Source of the DNA: an uncultured Clostridia bacterium
GTDB taxonomy: Bacteria; Bacillota; Clostridia; TANB77; CAG-508
Reading direction: 5' to 3'
Length of the DNA: 64,000 nucleotides
Assembly: GCA_934168305.1 (NCBI GenBank)
Contig: CAKPNF010000001.1
Coordinates: 151,151 to 215,150, forward strand
Positions within the stretch are counted from its first letter, which is position 1, and every line of letters starts with the position of its first letter. Of this stretch, positions 26,945 through 36,703 are shown piece by piece. The notes under the pieces were generated by a model, which did not search any database, was not told the DNA's origin, and saw only the letters and a program-made list of their open reading frames with translations. The position numbers and the translations under genes were made by a program.

Positions 26945-27352
26945 TTAAGAAAAGTTATCACAACTAATCACGAGAAATGAACTTTGATTCTCATCTAAAT
27001 TTATTACTTCAGCTCCTTCTTCTATAAAAGGATATTTTTCAATTTTCTTATTTAATCCATAATCTCCTACTTTTAAGCACTTTTTTGGATAGCAGTTTTT
27101 GCATTCACCACATAAGTGTTTTTGTAATTTTTTATTATACAAATTAAATTTTATTTTTAACTCTGTATAATAATACTTTTTTTCTTTCTTCAAAATAAAA
27201 ATTGTTTTTTCTTTATTTCTTAGTTTTTCCATTTCTTCCTCATCAATTTGTTTTAATTGATGAATAATCTCTTTTGGCTTTTCTTCTTCACCAATATAGA
27301 CTATAGTCCGTAACTCCTGAGTTCCATTTAAAATTAGATTAACTTTTTCCAT
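26945..27352 (-). CDS. Unknown protein with a four-cysteine cluster
   Basis: 135 residues. The N-terminal half is charged and strand-rich; near residues 83-95 is CGECKNCYPKKC, which could bind zinc or an iron-sulfur cluster, and the C-terminal LDENQSSFLVISCDNF holds another cysteine. I do not recognise the family. It has its own AAAGGAGG site and its own terminator, and it uses one CGG codon. It is adjacent to but separated from yabP, so no sporulation role can be claimed. Confidence 0.6.
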   Translation of the reverse strand: MEKVNLILNGTQELRTIVYIGEEEKPKEIIHQLKQIDEEEMEKLRNKEKTIFILKKEKKYYYTELKIKFNLYNKKLQKHLCGECKNCYPKKCLKVGDYGLNKKIEKYPFIEEGAEVINLDENQSSFLVISCDNFS

Positions 27353-27582
27353 GAAAATTTCCTCCTTTATTTTTGTAATACATATTTTACTATATCATAT
27401 TATGTTAATCTTATCAAGTTTTTTATATTTTTTTCTTATAAATCTAAGTATTCTTAAATTTTCCAGTATTTTCCTTGTGTAATTTATAATTTTATTGTAT
27501 AATAATTTTATGGAAACTATTATATGTAATAGATTATCAAAATAACTATTTTGATATAGAATTTTAAAGGAGTGAATAAAAA

Positions 27583-29034
27583 ATGAAAATTGGAAAAACA
27601 CACAAATTTTATGTGGATGTATTTGCACGGCATTCAGGCGTAACTGGATCTTGTTTTTTAAATTCAATTCATTGGCCTGACGGAAATAATTTACGGTTTT
27701 TAATAGACGCTGGAACCGCACAAGGAAATGACAATAATGGCTTTTTTAATTGCTTTTTTCCTTTTAATACAGATAAGATTAATTTTATAGTTCTTACACA
27801 TGGTCATCAAGATCATCAAGGAATGTTGCCAGTTGTAGTAAGACAAGGATTTAAAGGAAAAATTTATACAAGTTATGCAACTAGTAAGTTAATTAATTTG
27901 TCTTTATTTGATAACTGCAAAATTACTGACCCATATCTTGAAACACCTTTAGCTACTCAAAATGAAGTAGAAAGAACGCTTGATTTAATTATTGGTTGTT
28001 CTAATAAAAGAGTCATAAAACCTCATAAAAATGTCAGTATTGTATTTTACTCAAATGGACATCTTTTGGGTGCTATTGTAACTTTAATTATTATCAGCTG
28101 TCCGGGCGAAGATGATATAACTCTTGTTTACACAGGAGATTATAAAAATAATAATATTTTCTTTGATGTTGATAAAATTCCTCAGCAAGTAAGAAAATTA
28201 CAAATATCTTCAATCTTTTGTGAATCAACATATGGTAATGTGGATTCAACGGATAGCCAATTCTCAAAATGTTTAGCATCTAATACGGAAAAAGCTTTAA
28301 AAGAAGGAAAGACTGTTATCTACCCTACATTTGCTCAGGGTCGATGTCAAGAAACTTTATATTGTATTAAATCTTGGAAAGATGCAAATCTTATTCCAAA
28401 AAACATTCCAGTATATCTGGATGGTACAGCATCTCAAAACTTTACAAGAAGTTATCTATATGATAGCCTTGGTATTAAACATTCAATGAAAAAGTTTTTG
28501 CCTGAAAATGTAAAATTTGTTCCACAAGCACGAGACAGAATGATTTATAGAAGAAAAATTATGGATAATACATCTCCAAAAATCATTTTATCTTCAGGTG
28601 GTATGGCATCATATGGTGCTATAACAAACTATATTAAAAACTATTTATCACAAGATGATGCTTTAATACATTTTCTAGGATATTGTTCTCCAAATTCTGA
28701 TGCATTTAGATTATTAAATACAAAGGATGGAGAAACGATTAGATACAAGGATTGTGAATTTACCAAGAGATGTCAGATAAAAAAGACTTCAGAACTTTCC
28801 TCTCATGCAAAAAGAGATGAATTGTTATGGTTTATCAATAATTTTCCTAACGTAAAATCTGTAGTAATTAATCATGGAGATGTCTTAATTAAAAAACAGT
28901 TTAGAGAATATTTGTTAGAAAATTTAAATCTTCCTGAAGAACAAATCAAAATTGCTAATTCTGAAATTGCATTTCGTATAGAATCAAACGGAATTTCAGA
29001 TGTGTTTAAAACAAATTTTAGTTCAATTCTTTAA
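27583..29034 (+). CDS. Metallo-beta-lactamase/beta-CASP-type hydrolase, first of a pair
   Basis: 483 residues. The metal-binding motif LTHGHQDHQGMLP is at about residue 71, with the other metallo-beta-lactamase ligands in the NGHLLGA and YTGDYK segments. The beta-CASP-like insert follows (PTFAQGRCQETLY, ILSSGGMASYGA, IHFLGYCSPNS) and the last part has LSSHAKRDELL and VINHGD. This is the CPSF/RNase J-like layout, so RNA cleavage is likely. The paralogue at 29089 has the same organisation. Two CGG codons fall at positions where the paralogue has Arg or a related residue. AAAGGAGTG site before the ATG. Confidence 0.75.
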   Translation: MKIGKTHKFYVDVFARHSGVTGSCFLNSIHWPDGNNLRFLIDAGTAQGNDNNGFFNCFFPFNTDKINFIVLTHGHQDHQGMLPVVVRQGFKGKIYTSYATSKLINLSLFDNCKITDPYLETPLATQNEVERTLDLIIGCSNKRVIKPHKNVSIVFYSNGHLLGAIVTLIIISCPGEDDITLVYTGDYKNNNIFFDVDKIPQQVRKLQISSIFCESTYGNVDSTDSQFSKCLASNTEKALKEGKTVIYPTFAQGRCQETLYCIKSWKDANLIPKNIPVYLDGTASQNFTRSYLYDSLGIKHSMKKFLPENVKFVPQARDRMIYRRKIMDNTSPKIILSSGGMASYGAITNYIKNYLSQDDALIHFLGYCSPNSDAFRLLNTKDGETIRYKDCEFTKRCQIKKTSELSSHAKRDELLWFINNFPNVKSVVINHGDVLIKKQFREYLLENLNLPEEQIKIANSEIAFRIESNGISDVFKTNFSSIL

Positions 29035-29088
29035 TAGTCCAACAGAATTGCTTTATAAGTAATTCATAAAAAGAAAGGAGTGCTTTTT

Positions 29089-30522
29089 ATGGCCAAAGGA
29101 GTTCGGACAAAATGGTATGCAGATATTAGAGGATACCATAGTAAAGTAACAGGATCATGTATACGAAACACTATACACTTTTCCGATGGAGAAAAATTCC
29201 GTTTTTTAGTTGATTACGGTGTTTATCAAGGTGAAAGAGAAACTACAGACGAAGTGCTAACTTACAATGATAGTGTTAACCCAGAAAAGATTGGTGCTGT
29301 TCTCCTGACGCATACTCACCTTGATCATGATGGTGCATTACCAATGTTTGTTCGGAATGGATATTCAAGAAATATTTATATGTCTATTCCAACATCAATA
29401 TTGTTACCAGTAAGCCTCGAAGATAGTTTTAATGTTATGAAAAACATTTGTAAAACTAAAAAACAGCCTATGTTATTTAAAGAAGAACATATTTTTCAAA
29501 CATTAAAACATGTGTGTGCAGTTAATTATGAAGAAACTATCTCTATTCACCCTAATATTAATGTAACTTTTTTCAATAACGGCCATCTAACAGGTAGTTC
29601 AATAATTTTGGTTCAAATTTTTGATCCATGTGGCGAAAGAATCAATCTTCTTTTTACTGGAGATTATAAGAAAGACAATATATTTTTAGATTTAAAGCCT
29701 TTGCCAGATTGGGTTTTAAAATTAGACAATTTGACAATTATTACTGAATCAACTTATGGAGATACAGACTCTAAAGATGTTGAAAAAGTTTGGGCAGATA
29801 ATATTAAGGAAGCTTGTAAGAATGACTCTATAATTGTTATTCCTGTCTTTGCACAAGGAAGAATGCAAGAAATTATGTATAATGTAAAACTTCTTCAAAA
29901 AGAAGGCATTATCCCTGACAATTATATTATTGAAATTGCTGGGAAAACAGGAATAAAGTACAATTCCGTTTATATGAGCCGTTTTAGAGACTTGTGCATC
30001 AAAGAAGAAATGGCATCATTTATTCCAAATAATATTCACATTGTTGATTCAAAGAGTTCCATGTCTATCAGATGTGATAATAAAAAACCTAGAATTATTA
30101 TAACAACATCTGGAATGGGAAATTTTGGACCAGCAAATAGTTATATTCCTGAGGTATTACCAAATCCAAATGCAGTTATACACTTTACAGGATATATGGC
30201 AGAAGGCACTTTAGGAAGAAAACTACAGGAAACTAGACTTGGAGAAAGTGTTACTATTAAAGGCCGTATGGAAATTCCTAGAAGAGCTAAAATTTTTAGC
30301 ACCAGTGAATTTTCTTCTCATGCAAAAGCTGATGAACTTATCGATTTTATTAATAAATTTAATCCTAGAGCTGTTTTAGTAAATCATGGTGAACATGAAG
30401 TTAAATCTATATTTGCTAAAAGAGTTGCAGAAAATACTTCTGCAAGAAAAGTTGGTATATTAGGAGAAGGATTTGTATATAGAATAGATCCATATGGGAT
30501 TGTAAAACCAGTTAAAAAGTAA
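29089..30522 (+). CDS. Metallo-beta-lactamase/beta-CASP-type hydrolase, second of a pair
   Basis: 477 residues from the ATG at 29089 (AAAGGAG site; the in-frame GTG at 29080 overlaps that site). It has LTHTHLDHDGALP at about residue 73, NGHLTGSS, FTGDYKKD, then PVFAQGRMQEIMYN, TTSGMGNFGPANSY, HFTGYMAEGTLGRK and VNHGEHE. The motifs are nearer to the canonical CPSF type than those of its upstream neighbour. It is 54 bases after the first copy and probably co-transcribed, so the two may form a heteromer. Function in RNA processing is inferred. Confidence 0.78.
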   Translation: MAKGVRTKWYADIRGYHSKVTGSCIRNTIHFSDGEKFRFLVDYGVYQGERETTDEVLTYNDSVNPEKIGAVLLTHTHLDHDGALPMFVRNGYSRNIYMSIPTSILLPVSLEDSFNVMKNICKTKKQPMLFKEEHIFQTLKHVCAVNYEETISIHPNINVTFFNNGHLTGSSIILVQIFDPCGERINLLFTGDYKKDNIFLDLKPLPDWVLKLDNLTIITESTYGDTDSKDVEKVWADNIKEACKNDSIIVIPVFAQGRMQEIMYNVKLLQKEGIIPDNYIIEIAGKTGIKYNSVYMSRFRDLCIKEEMASFIPNNIHIVDSKSSMSIRCDNKKPRIIITTSGMGNFGPANSYIPEVLPNPNAVIHFTGYMAEGTLGRKLQETRLGESVTIKGRMEIPRRAKIFSTSEFSSHAKADELIDFINKFNPRAVLVNHGEHEVKSIFAKRVAENTSARKVGILGEGFVYRIDPYGIVKPVKK

Positions 30523-30529
30523 AACTTCA

Positions 30530-30558
30530 AAGAGGTAAGCTTTAATTGCTTACCTCTA
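30530..30558. terminator. Bidirectional terminator
   Basis: AGAGGTAAGC and GCTTACCTCT make a perfect 10-bp stem between the convergent hydrolase and aspartokinase genes; the stem overlaps the aspartokinase stop codon. Confidence 0.8.
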
Positions 30559-31543
30559 ATATTTTTGAGTGAGTTTTCTCTAATATTTCATCACTAACAA
30601 CATTTTTAAATTCAATAGAAATTTTAGATTCAGAAACATTAAATTCTAACATTTCCAATTTTTCATCCTGAATCACATCAATAACTTTCTTTATAAAATC
30701 CACATTCCTAATTATGCCATTACCAATAAAAGAAATTCTTGAAACATCTTTTTTTACAACACTCTTAATAGTATTTTCTTCAATAATATCAGTAATAATA
30801 GTACCAGCCTTATTGTTAAAAGTAGACTTTGTAATAATAGGAATTTTAAACTTATCTCCTATCTCAGCACATCTATTATGAAGAACTTTTGCACCCTCAC
30901 TTGAAATTTCCATCATTTCACTATACGAAAGAGCAGATAATTTTTTAGCATTTTCAACCTTATTAGGATCTGCTGTATATACACCATCAACATCAGAAAA
31001 AATATAACACTCCTTAGCATTTAAAGCTGCAGCTATTGCAATAGCACTTGTATCAGAGCCACCTCTTCCCAATGTTGTAATATCCATATTTTCATTAAAG
31101 CCCTGAAAACCGGCTACTATAACAATTTTTCTGTCTCCTAGTTCCTTTAAAATTCTTGTTGTATCAATATTTTTTATGATAGCATTCTGATTTGTATTAT
31201 CAGTAAGTATGCCTGCTTGCATACCCGTCAAAGAAATTGACTTATACCCCATTCCGTTTAATAATATACTCAATTTTGCAATTGATATCTGTTCACCTGA
31301 ACTAAGTAACATATCCATTTCTCTAAAATACTGGGATTGTGGGGCCACCACACCAAATCCCTCTTTTTTGTAAAGTTTTGATGCCTCATTTATTAATTTG
31401 TCCGTTGTTTTTCCTTGTGCGGACAATACTACAACTATATTTTTTTCCTTATTATACATATCTATAATCTTTTGTGCTACAATTCTAAGCTTTTCGTCAT
31501 CTGCTACCGAACTTCCTCCAAATTTCATAACAATTGTGTCCAT
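30542..31543 (-). CDS. Aspartate kinase
   Basis: 333 residues. It has the N-terminal kinase signature VMKFGGSSVADDEKL, the LGRGGSDTSAIAIAAAL substrate loop and a C-terminal ACT-like regulatory part that is shorter than usual (about 75 residues, where the paired ACT domains take about 150). It phosphorylates aspartate, the first step to lysine, threonine, methionine and diaminopimelate. asd, the next enzyme, lies far away at 62037. The start is the ATG at 31543 behind GAGGTGG; the GTG at 31552 overlaps that site. The short ACT region may mean altered feedback control. Confidence 0.9.
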   Translation of the reverse strand: MDTIVMKFGGSSVADDEKLRIVAQKIIDMYNKEKNIVVVLSAQGKTTDKLINEASKLYKKEGFGVVAPQSQYFREMDMLLSSGEQISIAKLSILLNGMGYKSISLTGMQAGILTDNTNQNAIIKNIDTTRILKELGDRKIVIVAGFQGFNENMDITTLGRGGSDTSAIAIAAALNAKECYIFSDVDGVYTADPNKVENAKKLSALSYSEMMEISSEGAKVLHNRCAEIGDKFKIPIITKSTFNNKAGTIITDIIEENTIKSVVKKDVSRISFIGNGIIRNVDFIKKVIDVIQDEKLEMLEFNVSESKISIEFKNVVSDEILEKTHSKILEVSN

Positions 31544-31568
31544 TTGGACCACCTCTTTAAAATAAATA

Positions 31569-31604
31569 TATAGAGCCGTATTTTATTTAAAATATGACTC
31601 TATA
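31569..31604 (-). terminator. Terminator of prfB
   Basis: TATAGAG..ATTTTA..TAAAAT..CTCTATA makes a long AT-rich stem just after prfB on the minus strand, with T-rich flanks. Confidence 0.65.
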
Positions 31605-31646
31605 TAGTATATGTTTCTTTTTATGATTTTGCTATTTATTTAGAAA

Positions 31647-32766
31647 TTAAGTTTTTTGACTCGTTCCCAAATCTTCTTTTAAAAAACTTTCCATGAATCC
31701 ATCTAAATCGCCATCCATAACACCTTGCACATTTCCTACTTCATAATTAGTTCTGTGGTCTTTTACCATAGTATATGGGCAAAATACATATGAACGTATC
31801 TGGCTTCCCCATGCTATATCTCTTTGTTCTCCTTTTAAGTCTTCAATTTTTTCTTTATGTTCTTGTTCTTTTAAATCAAATAGTTTGGATTTAAGCATTT
31901 TCATAGCAGTTTCTCTATTTTGAATTTGTGAACGTTCTGATTGACATGCTACAACAGTGTTTGTTGGAATATGTGTAATTCTTACTGCTGAAGATGTTTT
32001 ATTTATGTGTTGTCCTCCAGCTCCTGATGCTCTGTATGTGTCAATTCTTAAATCGTCTGGATTTATATTTATTTCTATATCTTCTGTTATTTCCGGTAAT
32101 ACTTCTACTGATGCAAATGATGTATGTCTTCTTCCTCCACTGTCAAATGGCGAAATCCTTACTAATCTATGAACACCTTTTTCAGATTTCATGTATCCAT
32201 AAGCATTTTGACCAATTATTTCAAATGTTACACTTTTTATCCCTGCTTCTTCTCCTTCCAGATAATCAAGCTCTTTTACTTCATACTCGTTTTTTGTAGC
32301 CCATCTTGTGTACATTCTGTATAGCATCTCTGCCCAATCCTGTGATTCTGTTCCTCCTGCTCCTGGATGAATTGTAACTATTGCGTTATTTGCATCATAT
32401 TTGCCAGATAATAATGTTTCTAGTTCTAATTTTTCAATATTCTTTTGCTCTTTTTTAGTATTTTTCACTATATCTTTTGCTATTTCTTCATCAAATTCCA
32501 ATTGAACTAACTCTGATAATTCTAATAAATTGTTTATTTCTTTTTCTAATTTTTTATATTTTACATATTTACTTTTTATTCTTTTTATTTCTGATAATAC
32601 TTTTGTTGTATTTTCTGTATCTTCCCAAAATTCTTGTTTTGTTGTTTTTTCTTCTAATTCATTCAATTTTTTTTCTAAACTAGGTATGTCAAAGAGACTC
32701 ACCCAAGCTTTTTAATTTTTCTTTTAATTCGTTAAGTATCTTGATTGTTTCTTCAAGTTCTAACAT
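31647..32766 (-). CDS. prfB: Peptide chain release factor 2 with programmed +1 frameshift
   Basis: The gene starts at the ATG at 32766 (MLELEETIKILNELKEKLKS) and reaches LGESL followed by CTT TGA C. The +1 shift at CTTTGAC gives L-DIPSLEKKLNELEEK and continues to the end, about 372 residues. The GGQ catalytic motif (GAGGQHINKTSSAVR) and the SPF stop-recognition motif (RISPFDSGGRRHTSF) are both present. The in-frame UGA and the shift form the known RF2 autoregulation: low RF2 favours frameshifting. A GGGTGAG stretch upstream can act as the internal Shine-Dalgarno. A GTG start inside the second frame (32702) is not real. Confidence 0.95.
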
Positions 32767-32793
32767 AAAATCACCCCTTATAATAGAAAAAGT

Positions 32794-32815
32794 AAAGGGA
32801 GATAAATCTCCCCCT
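32794..32815 (-). terminator. Terminator of a small unknown gene
   Basis: GGGAGAT and ATCTCCC on the minus strand, followed by TTTACTTTTT, end the 81-residue gene upstream of prfB. Confidence 0.75.
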
Positions 32816-33059
32816 ATAAAAGTCCTTCAAATTCCATAATTAATTTATTTATTTTCTCTATATTTTCAGCCCTAAAGTTAAAAACCAAAATTTCTTGTAA
32901 TTCTACTTTATAAAAAGTTAAAATACAATCATTTTTTGCTGATAGCAAACAAAATAAATCAAAAGATATTTTATTTCTTAATCTCAACGGTATTGTAATT
33001 GTTACCTCCCGTTCTCCTCCTCTTGTTATTTTTCCCTCCTGCAACAAAATAATATCCAT
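32814..33059 (-). CDS. Unknown 81-residue protein
   Basis: It starts MDIILLQEGKITRGGEREV and then has a strand-rich region with KNDCILTFYKVELQEILVFN and a short acidic helix at the end. A GAAAGGAGT site precedes the ATG. No family recognised. A second small unknown gene lies upstream in the same direction; both are between prfB and the integrated element. Confidence 0.5.
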   Translation of the reverse strand: MDIILLQEGKITRGGEREVTITIPLRLRNKISFDLFCLLSAKNDCILTFYKVELQEILVFNFRAENIEKINKLIMEFEGLL

Positions 33060-33222
33060 TTTTAGGACTCCTTTCTATGTTTTTTAATATATTATCACAA
33101 ATAACATAATTTTTCAAGAATTTTACATATTTTTTTGATTAGCTACGCGATTAAAATATTTATATACTGTAAACATAGAAAAGAGGAGATAATTAAAATT
33201 ATTCTCCACTTTCATTTATTGG

Positions 33223-33453
33223 TTATAACTTTTTTGAAAAATTTTCTAATTTTTTCCAATCATCAGATGAGATTAAAAAAAATCTAAGTCTTCTATCGCT
33301 ATCAATACTAAAATAGCAATTGAAGCCCTCCTTTCTACAGTTATAAACAATTTTTTTTACTTTTTCATAATCCTTAGATACATCATCTAATGGATATGAA
33401 ATATAAATTTTTCGTGTTTTTTTTATTAATGTCTTTTTTGTTGAACCATTCAT
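33223..33453 (-). CDS. Unknown 76-residue protein
   Basis: The ATG at 33453 is chosen because an AAAGGAGAG site precedes it; the longer frame (33471) covers that site. The protein is basic (KKTLIKKTRKIYISYPLDDV) with YNCRKEGFNCYFSIDSDRRL, a length and strand-helix pattern typical of small phage or regulatory proteins, but nothing specific is recognised. A hairpin just downstream (about 33183-33205, GGAGATAATT/AATTATTCTCC) may be its terminator. Confidence 0.5.
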   Translation of the reverse strand: MNGSTKKTLIKKTRKIYISYPLDDVSKDYEKVKKIVYNCRKEGFNCYFSIDSDRRLRFFLISSDDWKKLENFSKKL

Positions 33454-33636
33454 AAGTGTCTCTCCTTTCATTTTGCCTTGACACGATTCTAAAAACTATA
33501 TTTACATAATAACATAAAATATGATAATATTCAAGTCTTATATAATTAAAAACTTATTACATTAGATATTTTCTGGCTTTAAGTAGTAAACAAAAAGAAA
33601 GTTAACATATTATAGCTATGTTAACTCTCTTTATTA

Positions 33637-33726
33637 CTAATTTTTGCCACAGCAGTTTTTATATTTTTTTCCAGAACCGCATGTTCTAGCACCTCGAATA
33701 TTATTAGTATTTATTGTATTTATCAT
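33637..33726 (-). pseudogene. SecA C-terminal zinc-motif fragment
   Basis: The 29-codon frame ends RTCGSGKKYKNCCGKN and a stop. The end of SecA in this window reads CPCGSGKKYKNCCGRNQ. One cysteine of the four-ligand SEC-C motif is lost. The fragment has no ribosome site. It sits at the left border of the element whose right border touches the 3' end of secA, so it may be a duplicated or decayed secA tail left by integration. It is also possible that it is a relic of another SEC-C protein. Confidence 0.55.
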
Positions 33727-33804
33727 ATTATTTGTATTCGTTGGTGTTACTAGACAATGCACATTTGGTATATTGTATTTTTAGTATATATAATATTTAT
33801 ATAC

Positions 33805-33832
33805 CGATGTCAAATCGCTGTCATTGACATCC
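33805..33832. other. Probable integrase arm-type sites, left end
   Basis: CGATGTCAAA (33805-33814) and ATTGACATCC (33823-33832) are inverted copies of the same motif TTTGACATCS. The same motif occurs three times at the other end (44477-44523), next to an integrase gene with an arm-binding domain. No other function is visible in the 33,472-33,965 gap except hairpins (about 33600-33627). Confidence 0.5.
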
Positions 33833-33965
33833 TACTAATATATCAAATAATTGGCTCTTTCTTAAACAATTTATATATTTAACTTTTATTTACTTACTTC
33901 TAATATTATAATAAAAAGGAAGAAAAAAATCAACGTTTTAAAGAGGATTTTCTGTAATTTGTATA

Positions 33966-34442
33966 TCAATATTTGTAATTTGAAATTTTATCTATAATGT
34001 CAGAATGAATTACTTTTTCAAAAATATCATTTGCTTCTTTCCTAGATTCATCAGAACTAGATATATAATAATTTTCTGTTGTTTCAATATTTTTATGACC
34101 TAAAATATCAGCAACATCTCTTATTTCTACTCCATTTTTTAATATTCTTGTTGCATAACTTCCTCTTAGATCATAAAATCTGCAATTTTTAATTCCTAGT
34201 TTTGGAGTTAATTTATCAATTGCTCTTTTTAATTTTTCATAATCTCTTTTAAGGTTTTCAAATGGGTTATTATCATTTTTATCTTGAATTTTGGACCATT
34301 CTACATAATTTATTTTTTCTTCTCGCTTTTTAATAACTTCAAGATGTTTCTCATAATCAAGTTTTTTATGTAATAATGCTATTTGCATATAATTTAAGAA
34401 TCTAGCAAATACTACATCATCCTCTAACTCAATATCAAACAT
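33966..34442 (-). pseudogene. C-terminal half of a tyrosine integrase
   Basis: The last 70 residues contain the catalytic block FYDLRGSYATRIL (H position replaced by Y), a DVADILGHKNIETTENYY end with the nucleophilic tyrosine, and a short tail. The first about 85 residues are a helical stretch with no core-binding domain, so the protein lacks the first catalytic arginine and lysine. It cannot act as a recombinase alone. It is a relic of a mobile element, either an older insertion at the same site or part of the DGR island's history. Confidence 0.65.
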
Positions 34443-35140
34443 AAATAAAACCTCCTACATACTCAAAATTTGCAAATTTTTGAGTATGAGGAGGTCCCCT
34501 ACATCTTTGTGCTAAAAAGCAAACAAGGACAAACTTACCCCTAAAAATAAGCTTGTCCTCATCTACATATTTAATTGATTTTTGCACATAAATAATAACA
34601 ATTCTCACAACCACACTTCCTAATGCATAGATGTAAAAATCAGCATAAACTCACCTAAATCTACGCCAAATTTTCTTTCAAAAATTTATCCTTTGGTTCG
34701 TTTATGCTGTATAGTGTTTTAAATGGAAGTGTCTGTATATAAGAAAAATACACCCAATTACCCCATAATAAAGTTATTGTGTGCATTTGTAATTCTATTC
34801 TTATATGCAATAAAAAAATCCATCTTATCCCTCCTAATCTTTACAAAATCTCTTTTGTCTATTGATGGATTTATCTTTTGCTTTACCAGCGACATCTTAT
34901 CATATTTTTTATGCGAAATCTGTCAAATTTTGCGAAAAAGTAAAAAAAGTTTACAAAAAATGTATTTTTCGGTTCCATACAACAATTTTCGCTCTTTTGT
35001 ATAATATTTTGTAACAAATAAGAATAATTTTAATGGTATTTTATGATAGAAAATGATATTTTTAGAAAAAAGCAAAAAATATAGTATCTCTGCTATAAAA
35101 ATATCTAAATATTCAAAGGCTTCTCGATTAAAAAGTGAAA
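34443..35140. other. Non-coding gap inside the DGR island
   Basis: About 700 bases without a supported gene. It holds a hairpin at about 34527-34558 (GGACAA/TTGTCC), a GCATAAAC/GTTTATGC inverted repeat (about 34642-34708) and, on the minus strand at 34758-34823, a 21-codon frame with an AGGAGG site (MDFFIAYKNRITNAHNNFIM then G), which might be a small peptide or a broken gene. Confidence 0.35.
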
Positions 35141-35145
35141 AAAAT

Positions 35146-35169
35146 AAAGCACCTTTATATCGGCACTTT
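35146..35169 (-). terminator. Terminator of the DGR-associated operon
   Basis: AAAGTGCC and GGTGCTTT pair (with G-U) on the minus strand, followed by a T-run. It overlaps the stop codon of the vWA/metallopeptidase gene and closes the operon. Confidence 0.65.
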
Positions 35170-36683
35170 ATCTACTCACATCCTCGATTGAAGTATCTCT
35201 GTTAACTAAATGTAATTGTTCTAATTGTCTTTCGGTAATATTTATAACTTTACCACAACATGGATTAAAGTCTTTATTTCCATATACTAGCCAAATAACA
35301 TTTTCCCTTTTTAAATCTTCCTTTGGCATTGTACCAGGGCAAGGATAACCATCAGTAAATACTATTTTGTTGATTTCTCTCTTTTTAGTAAAACTTCTTA
35401 CTGCTAAATCCCAATCCTCAGTCCATGCAGAATCTCCTCTAGCTCCTCTAGGTATTGTAAAATTGTCTATATCTCTTGCACTTTTAATATCTACAAGTCC
35501 CCAAAATTTTTCGTTAAAGCATCCAACTTTTAATTTTGATTGCTTTAATATTGGCTTTATTTGTCTTAAAAATGCTTTTACTAAATCTAAATCTACTGAT
35601 CCAGAAACATCTATCATAATTTCTGTTTCAGCCTCATCTTCTATATCATTTTCTTCTAGTCTATAGGCATAATTATTTTCTGCAATAGAGCGTCTTTGGC
35701 TCCAAATTGTTTCTGTTTTTTCTACTTCCCTTCGTAGCAAAACTTTCCAATCAATAGTTTCTTTACTATCACCTATGCTACCAAGTTCTATTGTTCCTTC
35801 CTGTGTTCCTCTTATGTCGTGTTCTGTTTTTTCACGCCTTGCTTTAAATCTTTTTCTTTTTTCTTGTCTATTATCTTCAAATTCACTTCTCTCATCAAAG
35901 TCCATTTGTGGTTGTTCATCAATAGCTTTCTGTTTTTCTGCTCCTTCACTTTTTTGTTTTTGTCCTTGCTGTTGTTGATTTCTAAATGCTTCTTCCCATA
36001 AACTATGGTCATCTCCTTGGTGTGATGGTTGTTGTTTTCCTTCTCCTTCTCCTTCTTTTTCGCCTTTGCTTTCTCCATCACCTTGATTTCCATCCTGTTC
36101 TTGTTCCCCTTCTTGATTACCTTTTTGTTTATTTTGCTCGCCTACATCATTTTGACTACCATCTTTATTTTCACCATCTTGGCTTTGTCCACCACTATCA
36201 CCTTGATTTTGTTCTTGATTTCCTTGTCCGTTTTTGTTCTTGTTCTTTTTGTTGCTTTTCTTTTTCTTGTAATAAAATTTGATAAAATTCTTCTGCCGAA
36301 TAATTTAATGCTTCTGGCATATTTACATATCCTTCTTTAATTGTAAATCCATCTCTCTCTAAATTAGCATTTATAATAGCATCAGTTGCAATATTCCACA
36401 ATTCTGGATCTCTTTTTTTACCTTCTTTATCTGTTAATCTATACATGTGCATAAATTTAATGTGCATTATTTCGTGTGCTATTGTAAACAATCTATCGCT
36501 TTCACTTAAATTTCCAAAATAATTAGGATCAACATATATATTTTTCCCATCTGTTGCTGCGGTATGAAAAGGTAAATCATCTTTAAACTCAATATTTGCA
36601 ACTGCAATTTCGCTACCAAATCTAGGATATTTTGCCAACATTTTTCTTTTTACATCATAAATCATATCTACATTAGCATCCAT
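35168..36683 (-). pseudogene. DUF2201-type metallopeptidase/vWA protein, frame broken at a CGG codon
   Basis: About 505 codons when the frame is restored. The N-terminal putative metallopeptidase has TIAHEIMHIKFMHMYR (HExxH) and the VDPNYFGNLSESDRL segment. A Q/G/N/E-rich linker of about 110 residues follows, then a vWA-like domain with a MIDVSGSVDLDLVKAF MIDAS motif and a FTDGYPC segment. The reading frame breaks at CGG (36228-36230); skipping the C keeps an open frame to 35168. I start at the ATG at 36683; upstream codons overlap the previous gene. MoxR-type ATPase genes commonly neighbour such vWA proteins, and the ATPase here is upstream in the same operon. Confidence 0.75.
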
Positions 36684-36703
36684 CCGTTGCACTTCCCTTC
36701 TAC

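Noticed and set aside
31647..32702. Start of prfB at an internal GTG
   Set aside because: The upstream frame from the ATG at 32766 leads to CTT TGA C with the family N-terminus, the known programmed frameshift.
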